A DNA stretch of 64,000 bases from Terana coerulea. Lineage: Eukaryota; Basidiomycota; Agaricomycetes; Polyporales; Phanerochaetaceae. Of this stretch, positions 34,247 to 45,715 are shown in pieces. Both the position numbers and the translations under genes were made by a program. The first letter of the stretch is position 1; the number at the start of each line of letters is the position of its first letter. The notes under the pieces were generated by a model, which saw only the letters and a list, made by a program, of their open reading frames with translations, did not search any database and was not told where the DNA came from. The DNA lies in NCBI GenBank assembly GCA_024811115.1, contig JAKOGH010000755.1:87431-151430 (forward strand), written 5' to 3'.

Positions 34247-35780
34247 ATCGTGGGTCCCAGGAAGGATGTAAACGAGATAGTGACAAAGGTGGTATGCTCA
34301 TAGTATCAAACTTGAAGCATTCCCCGGTGGTGGAGAAGAAGTTGGAACTCGAAATGAGCAGACCGGTGGCGGTCGTGGATTTCCAATCTCAGATTGGGAT
34401 CAGCTGGTCGGACCCACAAACGTAAACCGAGCACCAAGAAGTCAGATCGCGGAGCTCATGCCGCCATGCCAGAGGATTCGATCTCCGCCTTTGGTAGCCG
34501 TGGTGATGCCGCAGAATTGTTACCTTTACAGCTCTCTAAAGCTTCAACTCCAAGAAAATGCCGCGACCTATACGATACCCTACCAGGGTGGGATGCTAAT
34601 GGATATATTTCTGTGAGCTTTACTTTATCTGGGTAAGGATTGTACTTACTGCGTCATTCAGTACATGCTTGAATTTTCAGGTTTTGTGCCTTGTTCGGAT
34701 ATGTCGCATTCGGTCCATACGACACGCATCCCCAGTATTTTTTACAGTTTAGCTGCTGGTCTTGATGTTTCTGACAGAGTATAGATGATCACCCGCTCGA
34801 CAGATGCTTGTCAGTGACCTTACTGATTACATAGTATACACGTCGCAGCAAGTTCCTCCCGAACCGTGGACGCCAGGGTCGGGTCAGCAAGTGCATGACC
34901 TGCCATGCGTGCCTTTCTACGCCTATATGATGCCAGGTGTACAGTATGTATCGTATACTGGCTACGCTCTTCGACATTCAGTCTCACGGAATTTGTACAC
35001 AGCCGTGCAAGAGATACCCTAGATCATTCTTCTGATGAACCCCGCGCTCAAGCAAGGTCCGATGTCCACGCAGCTCACCCACAAGCAGGTAGATGAGACT
35101 TGTCGTGTAAAGGGACGGTCGCAGACCCGATAGAACCGATAGAACCGGCATCCCTAGTAAGGCACCACAATCATCGAGCAAGCGACTACAACGCAGCGAC
35201 TACGTCTCGGAATCGAGGGTCTCGCGGTAAACTCGGTGCAGAAGCTCAAGGTTCATCGCATTATACTGTATGTAAGCCTAGACTTCCTTTAAACCGTACC
35301 CACATCATTACGTTTCCCCAGATGACCATACTGGTCCGAAAGGTAAGCTCGTTCCCTTCTCACTGCTCCCTTAGCGGCTGGACCAATGTCGGAGTGAACC
35401 CGGCAGGCTCAAAGAGGTCTTGCGTCGTATGACTTTTGGCCGTCTGATTGGAGACGTTTTCTCAAGGCTTTTGAGTGTAGCCGATGTCAAGTATTAGCTA
35501 TTCACCTAGGCACTGCGCTGCAATAACCACACGCTCTGTACCAACGACTCTCGACTCTCAGCTATTTCACGAGAGACAGAACATCCGCCAATGGTACTTG
35601 CCTCGCCAGTCGCCAAGTGCAACTGCCGCGGAACATCAAGGTATGTTTTGTGGAAGCGCGGCCTTGCTCACTCTCACGATCCTTCGTTTTAAATGTAGAA
35701 TCCCCAATGTGCGCCCGAAGATTGGTACATGCGGTGATTCGTGATACGCTTTGTTTCCACTGCGCTGAATTGCGCCCTCC
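34247..35780. other. Gene-poor region
   Basis: 1.5 kb without a supportable gene. Short plus-strand open pieces (34466-34612 with LYDTLPGWDANGY; 34690-34760; 34804-34960) have splice-like edges but no consistent joined frame. They may be relics. Confidence 0.4.
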
Positions 35781-36386
35781 CTACAGCTTCCAGAATCCCA
35801 GAGTCGCCGCAGCTCTCTCGAACGGGTAAGTCTCTGCCCAGCCTTCGACCGCCTCTTGACTCTCCTTGATGGCAGATTTGAGCTCCTCCAACGCCGCTCG
35901 AGCAACCGCCACATTCCCAACCCTGCCACTATCAAGCTCCTCTCTCGAGCTCTGCAGTGCCTGCCCGATGTCAGCGTCAATCTCCGCGAGGACATGCTCT
36001 GTGGCACTGCCTGGCTCCCATCGAAAGCTTGCGATGGCCCGGACGGGCTGTGCGAGAAGCTTTAGGGATGCGAAGCCCAAGCCCACGCCATACAGCATTC
36101 TGGCGCGGGTCAAGACAGTTCTGAGCTCCGCGGTGGGCAACACCTCAGCATCGCTCGGTCTTTTGATGAACAGGCGTTGAGCTGCAGGCACGTCGGCTGT
36201 CTTTGTCTGCGAGAGGTGTCGTCGTGCGGCGGCTGTAAAGGCCGAGGCTACGGCAGGAGAGCTGGAAGATAGGAGACCACGGATAGCGACTCGCAAGCTG
36301 TTTGGTTCCCAGTCAGCAGTCTGTGCGCTGTTTTCTACGACTACCTACTCGTCAGCGGTCGCATTTGCAAGGAAGGTGTCAACCAT
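35781..36386 (-). CDS. Small mitochondrial-type conserved-looking protein, unknown function
   Basis: Two exons. Exon 1 (36386-36348) encodes MVDTFLANATAD; the phase-2 intron (GTAGGT...AAACAG) joins in frame to DLRVAIRGLLSSSSPAVASA at about 36303. The body contains an Arg/Ala/Ser-rich stretch (AFTAAARRHLSQTK), then RMLYGVGLGFASLKLLAQ, which could be a short membrane or amphipathic helix, and an Ala/Glu-rich helical region to the end AATLGFWKL (stop 35783-35781). Total about 185 residues. Arg- and Ala-rich early sequence suggests mitochondrial import, but the presequence is preceded by an acidic start, so this is uncertain. A TATAAA lies near 36585 on the same strand. Family not recognised. Confidence 0.65.
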
Positions 36387-38007
36387 GAGGTTTCTAAGAT
36401 TTCAGTTGTGAGTGTTCGCTTGGCGGAGCTTAAACCAACGCAGGGACTCACACATGCTCTAGGGACGGTCTTCCTGGTTGGTCAGCGTTTGAGGGATGTG
36501 GTGCCGGCATGTTTGAGCGACTAAGGAGGTCTGAGAGGCTCTTGTGAGTGGAGAGAAGGATGTTAGCATATGATTGCGGTATAGGCACTTTATACGGTGA
36601 GTACTTCTAGTCTCCGACACGATGAGTTCACATCCGGAACACTTGATCCCTGTCAAATCGTTCAGTGCGGCTCTTCTATCCGTGCGGCAATACAGCTCCA
36701 TGATCAATTTTACCCTCGTGCCTCACGCCAGGCTTTGGTGTTGCACAGGTGTGCCAGACAATATCATCGTTCAACCTGTTCTCGCTGATTAACTGGCAAG
36801 ATGTTCGCCCCCAAAGATGCTTTTAAGGAGTATGCTGACAGATCTGTGTGCCTATCCATCGCGCTTTGCAACATCACCCCATACGCCCTTAGCGAAGTCT
36901 TCAAGCTCGGCTGATAGATGTCAAGGCTTCCTACCGTCCCTGCCTTGTTCGTTTCTGGAATTAACCGGACAACGCTTTGGTGACGTCCTTCGTTCCACCT
37001 GTTCTTTCGCCTCGGGCTCAACTCTATTGAATCGGAGTGCGGCTAGGTTTATCTCAGCCTGCCGAACGAACGTCGCTCGGACCGTCCGCCCAATCTTGCG
37101 ACATGTGTGCGACAGAACTCACCTGACTTCAGAGAAGATTCCGAAGAAGCGTGGGGCGCCTTACGCTGGCCCTTGCCGATTAGGCTCTATCCTACAAATT
37201 CATTGTACTGGTACAACACACCGCACACGACATAGCCTTCGGCAAGCCACCAATCCAATAAAGAATCCTTATTACTCGATGAGTAAGAAGTCGAAATCGA
37301 TGTATGGGACCTCAGGCCACTGCAAACATGAAGCTTGCTCTTCGAAATATTTCGGAACTGACTAGGTACGCCGACATCTAATCAAACATAGCCTCGTACC
37401 GGGAAGGGGTCGAAGAACTACTACCTTGCCCCGGAGAAGCGTTCGGGCCACATGGGACTCCGGTCCTTCCACCTGTCAGTGGCTGGCTACATCTGCCAGA
37501 CAGCGTTTTGCTTCTGGTTGTGGGACCGTGATTGAGCCCGCTTGTTTCAGCCCTCGTTGTTACATCCATTCTCTCGATCGGTCTTCGTTTCCTGAATATA
37601 TTTGAGTTGCCTCGCACACTGTGTCCAACGAAGGAAGCATGCGATGCTACCTCGTGGTCCAACACCACAGCATTTTCATTTGGGCTCTACATTCCCTAGT
37701 TGTCTACCTGCCGCCCTCTAACATCAAGATGTATATCTCATACCTTCATGACGCAACTCAACGGCCCTCGATGCGTGCCGTCTCGGAAGTGAGACGCAAT
37801 AACGACGAACTATATTCCGCGTTTATACTCTGAATGAATTACTATACCGTACGATATATCAGTATTCCCTAGTCAACTCCGATCTAATGGGTACATGAAC
37901 GGTCGTTAGGATGTTGTATATAACACATTTGCTTGAAGAAAGTCCGGTGGTTGTGTATGCAAGGCTGTCCAAAGATGAAAAAGCGACGACGGGGAATAGG
38001 ATGAAAA
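36387..38007. other. Gene-poor region
   Basis: 1.6 kb. The first 200 bp hold the promoter of the small mitochondrial-type gene. The rest contains only scattered short open frames with no domain or consistent splicing. Confidence 0.45.
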
Positions 38008-41000
38008 TTAGAGCCTGCTTCCAAAGGCGCTGCCCTTGATGGATGAGAGGCGTTGGATAGGTTGAAGTTTGCGTTTGATATCGCGAAGAATGGTCGTCTT
38101 CGGCGCCCAATCGTCGAACGCATCGCGTAGTTGTGCAAACTCATCAGCGAAGAAATGTGCCACTCGATCATCCGCGATGAGGTCTCGAAGTGACCATGGA
38201 ATCTTCGGCACTACGGTCAGTTCCATAAGATGGAAGCGTGCTTGTGATAACATACCTCGTAATCGTTCTGCTCCTCTGCAGCATTAAATGCCTCTACTGA
38301 CAGAGGAGTTTGAATATCTCCACCATCGCTGGTAAGGAACAGGTATTTGACAGCAAGGCTGATTGGATTAGTCAGATCATAATCGTTCACTGAGCGCATG
38401 TGAACCTACGAATACGTTGCTAGCTCTTCGTAAGCAGTTGAGTGTCCCACGCCGCTCAGGGTACCCGCTGTAGCTTCTGAGAGATGAGTCAGAAGCCCGC
38501 TGTCGGAGAGTCCGGCGTTCTGAATTCGGATCAGCAGTACCAGCAGGTTCGACAAGAAATCTGACGAGCTAGAATTTAATGAGCTACAAGTCAGGACAAA
38601 GGAATGGGGAGGAAGCTTACTGGTATGCATCTCCGTCGATGTAGAGCGCTCTCAATATCCTAGGATGTGACGCAGCGGCGAAGATGCCGGAGTAAATGGG
38701 CACCACCTGATCATTCATGGACGCTACATAGACCATCTTCGTCTACACCATGTGCATGGTCAAACGACTGCGACGAATATGCGGAGAGCGGACGTACCCC
38801 ATGATCCATGACGGTATTGAGCGCCTTAACGTAGTTCTTTGAGACCTTTGAGTCCGTGTTCTGGAAATCGAATAACTCTCCAGCGGCCGCATTTTCGAAG
38901 TACTATATCAACATTGAGACCAAACTCTGTAATGTAATCTGAACTCAATCTCACCTGAATGTACGGCTGCAGAAGTGAGCTTGTCCGCAGATATCGTAAC
39001 GGTCCAAGATGAATGCCGCATAGCGCCAAACAACAGATCCTCTGGGTTCGCGATGTGGAGCTCGGTGTCGGCTTAATGCCAGCCACCGATGCCGCGGTGG
39101 ACGTGAGGATGTCCACATTCCTCTGAGTCAGGATGTGGCCTTCGCGAATTAGCTGGTCTAGGAGATGGGTCGAGACTATTGATCCTTGGGAGTGCGTGGC
39201 GACGAAAACAACATCAGCGGCGTGTAGGTCATTGACCCACTCCTCATTCCCTAACAGATGATCATGGACCCTGCCAGTCAAAGGTTATCTCGGGCATCCA
39301 ATCGTATGGTACCGCACTCACTTAGCAACCTTCCGCTCAATAGTCCCGTCACCCTCAAGAGGAATCTTTGTGATCTTCTTGAACTTGAACCCATGCTCGT
39401 CTTCGAACTGCTCAAGCGCAGTACATGTCATGTCGACGAATTTGGTGCTCGAGGACGGCAGCTGTAATAATCACGGGATACAGGAATCAGTATCAAACGG
39501 CTCTTTGACGAAATGAAGTCACGCACTCCGCCGGCCAGGGTCCTCGTCACAGCACCAGGCGACCACCCAGCAACGCCGATAATGACCACCTTGCAACTCT
39601 CGTTTAATGTGCTTGGATCGAAAGGATGGCTAGTGACATCCAGGGCTTTCGGCAGCTCGCTTCCGTACGTGAGGAACTCGGGCGCCTGGGCAATTTCCTT
39701 GCCTTTACCCTTCACGTCTGCCTTCTTCTCGCCATCCTTACTGTCCTTCGCGAACAGCACACCGCTGACGAACTGAAAAGTCTTACCCAGCTTCCCTCCT
39801 CTCTGGGTGGCAGGCGGAGTGGGTGGTGGTGGAACATTTGACCTCGGTAGCGACATGAAAGTATCGGACCACGTCGGGAGAATAAGATTCGGCGGCTGCG
39901 CCTTGGGAGGTGTGACCGAGGTCTTGGAAGGCGTGGGTGAAGGCGCTCGAGTGGAGGCAGTTTTCGTCGTCTCTTTCTTGATAGTCTCCGAGTTCGTCAA
40001 AGGTGGTGCTGGCGGGCCAGGTTTCTTTGGCTCGCGCTCCTTAGGTGGCGGCGGTGGCTTTTCCTTCGGCTTTAGCGATGATGGAGATGGTGAGGTAGGC
40101 TGTTTGCTCTTAGCGGAGGCGGTAACGATCGCTTGGGTAGGGGACGCAACAGAATCCTTCGATGGTTCATCTTTGCTATCTTGTGGTTGTCCGCCTTCGT
40201 CTTCGTCGATGTCCATCACCTCCATCCCGGTCGCACCATCCTTGTTGACCTCCGAGCCATCTGTAATGTTTTTCACCAGCAGCGCCTTAGACATGACAAA
40301 CGATGCCCAACCGGATCGGTTGGTTGAAATCGAGGTTTCGATAGGATTCGATGGTGACGATGATCGGGGTTGCGATTCCGCAGTGTCCGACCTCTCTTCG
40401 ATCTTCTCATCGTGAGAACGGGTATCCGTCGTAGCTTTGTCCGCGTCTTCCGAAGGTAGAACCTCGTCTCGGGCCAAAGCCTGCTCCTTGATGACTTCGC
40501 TCTCCGTCTTCTGGTGCCCGCCATCCTCAGCATCGAGCGCCGGATTGCTGGGGGAGTCGCAGAAACTAATGACGAAGAGGATGGAATCATAGGCGACGAG
40601 GGGTACCAGCTCCACGGCGAGTACCACGCAGACCCTTGACTCTGTGATGTTTCCGCAGAGAAGATAGATAGTGCCGTCTTGATGGCGCCGTTAGATTGTA
40701 ATTCTTGCGCAGTCGGTCGCAGTCCCTCGATGGAGTGTCGATACGAAGGGGTGGGTTGGACTTGAGGCCGGGGTTGAGGTGTAGTCTCGGATGCGGCTCT
40801 TGGTCGCCCAGACACTTCCACAGTAACAGGTGTGGCGGTACTGGACGTTACGGACTCATCAGGTCGTGCTTCTTGCTGGTTGTTATCGCCAGTATGGGAT
40901 GCGGTACTATCCGGGGGCTTAGATGTACCACCGAGATTAACGTCACCAGAGCTCGCCGACCAGCCCAAGTAATACCAAATCGAAGACGCCTGTTCTGCAG

Positions 41001-42355
41001 AGGACACATCTTCCTTGTTCGCGGGCCTCGCGACATCGGATTCTGGAGGTGATGCATCCAATGAGACGGCGGGAGTTGCAGGTTGAGTACTATGGGCAGG
41101 CGAAGCAACATGATTGAGCGGATCAGTCTCCGCCTCGGCAACCAGATCCTGCACGGAGGGTAATGTCACAACGACTTGAGGCATCGGGGTAGCGCCATCC
41201 GACGAGATAAACGAGGGCGCGTTCTGTTCTATCGTTGGCGTAAGTCCAGGAACGTTCGTGTTCATGCTGTCGGTTACTGCATTAGCCACAGCTTGGTCTA
41301 ACGGGACCTTCGGCCTTCCCAGCAGCGGTATCCGAAGCATGAATCTGCTCGACGAGGGGTTCAGCGAAGATACACTTGTTAATGTCGACAGCGACACTTT
41401 GCGATCCAGTATTTTGTCTGTATAGCAGCAATATCAGTATTGTGTTGCCGGCCTTAAGAATAGGCATACCTTCGGAGACCATGGCCATGTCCAAAGGATA
41501 ATCGTGAGGTGGCACTTCGTCGTCAATCGATGACAACCCAGAATTCGGTTCGCTCGTCGTTCGAGGGCTCGTTGGGCGTGTCCCATGCGGTGATAGTGGA
41601 CGGCGCAGCCAGAGGAATAGTGATGGGATCTGGCTGCGGAGGGGACAGGTTCGCTGGCGGGGGCGTAGCCTCTTGACTCAAACTGAGTTCTGGAGAAGAA
41701 GCAACTCCTCGGACTCGTGACAGTGAGCTGAACCAAGACATAGGTGTTGGAGGTGACTGTGGTGGTGATCGAGTCAGGCTACTCGAGGCTGGAGACGCAG
41801 TTGCGGGAATTAATAGAGGGGCACTACTGGTAGACTCTGCAGTTTCGTGCGGTGGGGACTGTATTGAAGAAGGCGTTGTCGCAAGCGCAGCCGGCGAGAC
41901 GATGTCGGGTTGTACCTCTGAGTGGTCCTGCGACATAAGCAGATGATAGCTTGCAGCATGTCGCGCAACGCACCCAAAATCCGTGCCTCCGAAGGCTGAT
42001 TCTGAGGTTGTCCATTCTCCTTCGACACTGCGGAGATTGACTCCGTGTGCTTCATCGACCCCGCGTCATCGTTCAATGGCTCCTGGAAGTCCCCTCCGTC
42101 CGAACCAACCGAAAGTCCTCTCTCTCTCTTCCGAGCACTATCCTCTTGGCTGTATATGCTTGCAGCATCGTCGAGAACGGCAACTGTGTCGATGGCAGAC
42201 CGTAACGGGGAGCCCTGGAGGGGCTGCGCGAAGACTTTCGATATGCTAGTCGCTGGTTGAGCAGCAAGGTTGGAGTTTCGCCATTTGGGAACTCGGCTGA
42301 CATCGGTAGAGCGGGAGCTCGTCGTCCGTTTACGACGACTGGAGACAGAGGACAT
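38008..42355 (-). CDS. Large Ser/Pro-rich protein with C-terminal alpha/beta-hydrolase (lipase-like) domain
   Basis: Start at 42355 (MSSVSSRRKRTTSSRSTDVS), stop TAA at 38010-38008. The N-terminal 700 or so residues are disordered, Ser/Thr/Pro-rich and highly charged, with proline tracts (KEKPPPPPKEREPKKPGPPA). From about 39620 the fold becomes globular: CKVVIIGVAGWSPGAVTRTL, EDEHGFKFKKITKIPLEGDG, then the nucleophile-elbow-like DVVFVATHSQGSIVSTHLL (THSQG in place of GxSxG), MNDQVVPIYSGIFAAASHPR (candidate acid residue) and DGDAYHSSDF (candidate His). It ends KGSAFGSRL. Family knowledge: HSQG variants occur in fungal lipase-like proteins of unknown substrate. An intron near 40606 has two acceptors 18 nt apart, both in frame. 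No transmembrane segment was found after removing intron read-through. Confidence 0.75.
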
Positions 42356-43891
42356 CGAGGTTTGTGTCGAGCACGTTGCCCGAGCAAGGGTTTGAAATGA
42401 GGAGTGCAAGCATTCCAAAATTGGAAATTTCTTAATTGATTATGAATCATAAGTTCCATATGAACAACTTATCGTGCGACTTATGATGCTCAACGCTCGG
42501 AACATGGCAGCGTATCAGTTGAACACGAGATATTATTCGGTTTATTACATTTTATGAGCCTCTATATGCAGTGAGCTAATGAATAGATGAAAGGTAGCTG
42601 GGGGCGAACGAGTTGCTCCTGCTTGGAACGGAATGATGTAACGCCTCCGAAAAAAAGAAACCAGAGGCTTCTGATTCTAACATGAGCAAACAAACTCAGT
42701 CCCGCTTCTCCTGCGCGTCTCGCGATTCGTAGCTATTACCACCAGCTGGCCAGTAACTCAGGTCACATTTCTACCAGCTCCAAAACATGAATTGCAGTCA
42801 TATATATGTGGAATACTGGCAACTTATTCTGCTTATCGAAGAGTGATAAGTAAATGGTGTTCCAGTTCGACGATGTCTTGATACGACCTCTTTTCGTCCT
42901 CTAGATAAAGATTGCTATGGCAAATACACCTGTGCACACTCACATTGTGTGAGCGAAGGCTGGGAAATTTGATTTTGTGCTTATTTGCGTCGCTGTCGCA
43001 CAACGTCGGATAACTGCGTTTGTGGTTGCCAGGTAACTTAGGTGGATTCCCTGCATTTGAAGCCACGCGGTTGGCTCTAATTCGACTAGATAACTGATAA
43101 TTCTTGGCAGTAAACCTAAATACTTGATAGGCATGTTAAGAGTTTCTATGCTGATACATACTATACGATTGACTCGCTCTAGTACGTCAGGTTTACATCA
43201 GCTAGTGTGCAAATCAAGACTGTTACGCTGAGGTCCTGCCTCTCCGGGTTCGCCATCATATGTCACAGCAAGCAACTGAGGTAAACCAAGAAACTATATA
43301 TATCATTGCTTCCTGACAATGAGACTAGGATACGGCACAGTCGCCTTGGGAGCAAGTCTGGTTCGGCAAGCGGCGAGCTCTCACGCTCACGTTGAAGATG
43401 GTTGCCAGTCTTCATCGGATTCTGCACAGCAGGGTAGGTCTTATAGACTATGATCACCTGCCATTTCGGCGATGTACTTTGACGTCAGTCATTGCTCATC
43501 CACGGGTCCGGAGATCATTGCTTCGGGCGGGAGTTCGACTGAGACACTTGCAAATCTTGATGCGCCTGTACAGCTACTCCCGGCATGGCGCCCCCTGATT
43601 CCCAAGCACTCCCAAAGTGCACTGATTGGAAGGCCAAAGCTTGTTCACGGTCAGGGGCATCGGAACGAATCCGAAGCGATGTCAAAGACGGCGCGATATT
43701 CGGCGCTCGTGTTTGGGACCACTAATCAGACTTAGCCGAGTCGCATATATCCCACTGCCGGTTTGGAAGTCTCTGTCGACTGGAGCCCTCTTGAACTTGC
43801 CCCTCTACTTAGGAGCTGGGACGAAGGCGGCAACCTCGTCGACGTCGACGTTTACTTACCGCATTGCTCCTTCCAGGACTTTCGTAGCGGG
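42356..43891. other. Divergent intergenic region
   Basis: 1.5 kb between the hydrolase-like gene (minus) and the DUF6533 gene (plus). AT-rich stretches occur near 42530-42600 and 42790-42860. No gene or repeat is supportable. Confidence 0.5.
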
Positions 43892-45608
43892 ATGTCGGAT
43901 GACTCTGATGCTAGTCAGCTCGTCGACCTCGTGCAGAATATGTGAGTAGCATGAATCTGTCTCCGCAGAACAGCCATGCTAAGCAGCTGTCTCCAAGAAC
44001 GACGGAGCTACACATTCAAAATGCGATAGCCGGTGAGCTGTGTCGTCTGCCCTATGTCTTCATCCGTCTGAACGGCGTTTCGGTAGCTCTCGTTGTATAC
44101 GAGTACTTCATCACCTTCCAGCAAGAAGTAAAAGTCATTTGGCAACGAAAGTGGTCGTTTGCTACGATATTATTCGCGTTGAACCGCTATATCCTGCTCG
44201 TGTGCATCATCCTGCAGGAACTGCCGTCACAGCCGTTCATTGTGAGTATGGTCGACACCTTCTGCCGCTATGCTCGCTAGTTTGATTGATGATAACTTGC
44301 TACGCAACTTAGTTATGCAAGGTTGTCACCCGAGTGGCGAATGCCCTCACACTCATTCTCCTGTTTATTCTTGCGCGTGCGTCTGTTCCATCACTCTCAT
44401 GTAAGACACAGCGGCCTTACCATCATTTGGTGTTAGTGTTCTCCGCCTTGCGTATATACGCAATATGGAACAGGAACAGGTACTTATTCTTGCTTGTGCT
44501 ACTCCCAAATCTTGTGCCTATAGGCACAAATTTTGTGAGCGACCCCAGTTTCAAGATATCCAAAACTTCCTGCTAACAAGCCCGGCAACATAGTTTGCTT
44601 CAGTAGCTTTTCAGCCTGTATACCTTGGGCCACCTTTGAATGCCTGCGTGGTGAACGATCCCGTTTCGCCAGAGATGGATGCCAGACGTGAGCTCTACGG
44701 CACCATATACCCTATTTATCCTCACAACGATGGTCTCCTAGTGGTCCGCGCAACACGTATTTCAGTAATTATAGCGGATGTCCTCGTTCTGGTCCTCACT
44801 TGGGCCAAAACATACCGTACGGCCCGCGAAGCTGCCAAGCTGAAGCTGAAAGTTGGGCTTACGACCCTTCTTTGCGAGACGGTAAGTCCATTCGCCAGCT
44901 TGATTATCCAAAGCTGAACCGGAGTCGGAAATCTTGCAGGAACTGTGTATTTCTGGTGCGTATGCTAGTCCTGAGAAATGTCGAGCCAGAGCTTAATGTG
45001 CACAGCGTGCTCTTTGCTATCAACATTGCGGAGATTGTCACTGCGTCAACGGTCAGCCTAGTCTCACGCCTCTACACCTAGTACTATGCTCAACGTTACG
45101 TCCGGCAGACCGCATCATACATCTCTCCATTCGTGACAAAGTTAGCTATCTCCCGCGTCCGCTCCTCGCGTGACCCTCCTACACTCACCACCTGTGGCAG
45201 CCTCACGCCAATCCTCATCTCACGCTTCATGCTCAACCTTCGCCAGGTTAACCACACCGACACCGACACCGACGGCACGCCCAGCCGCTTCTCCCGCTTC
45301 TCTGCGCCGGTATTCCGCATCCCTGCGAGCAGCACCATCGCCGGCAATCTGGGTGAAGACCTGGAAGACTTCCCCTTTGTCACTGGACGGTCAGGTGATA
45401 CGTCAGCGGACAGTTCTGAGGGTTATATGATGAGCACGCTGCAGACACCAACGCATACGCCGGAGACTCCGCAGGTGTTGAAGGAAGAGGTGAGTCTGGG
45501 GTTATCATTCATAGCATAACTATAGACTGATGTATCGCTGCGCAGATGGTGGTTGAAGAAGTGTATCGTCTGACTCTCACTGACTGTTATTCTCACAACG
45601 TGTTGTAA
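43892..45608 (+). CDS. DUF6533-domain multi-pass membrane protein
   Basis: Exon 1 encodes MSDDSDASQLVDLVQN and ends at GTGAGT; a short exon with HIQNAIAG follows. Then comes the DUF6533 hallmark: LVVYEYFITFQQEVKVIW, then QRKWSFATILFALNRYILL. More transmembrane segments follow (VFSALRIYAIWNRNRYLF; ARRELYGTIYPIYPH and RISVIIADVLVLVLTWAKTY; SVLFAINIAEIVTASTVSL). A cytoplasmic Ser/Thr/Pro tail contains repeated Thr-Asp pairs (about 45262-45276), and the last exon ends DCYSHNVL with stop 45606-45608. Family knowledge: DUF6533 proteins are 7TM-like proteins strongly expanded in Agaricomycetes; a receptor role has been suggested but not shown. Eight or so short introns; exon borders before 44090 are uncertain. 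The 3' end lies 107 bp from the converging reductase gene. Confidence 0.8.
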
Positions 45609-45715
45609 TATCACCCTGTATCTATTTAAGCATATTGTATTGTACACTACAGCACCTGTACTGTTATACATTACTCCTACACCCAATAAAGTCCAGATTC
45701 ACATCATCCCAAGCC

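Noticed and set aside
39807..40415. 200-codon plus-strand open frame rich in Gly/Val/Ser
   Set aside because: Antisense to the Pro/Ser-rich part of the hydrolase-like gene; GC-rich low-complexity coding DNA often leaves the opposite strand open.
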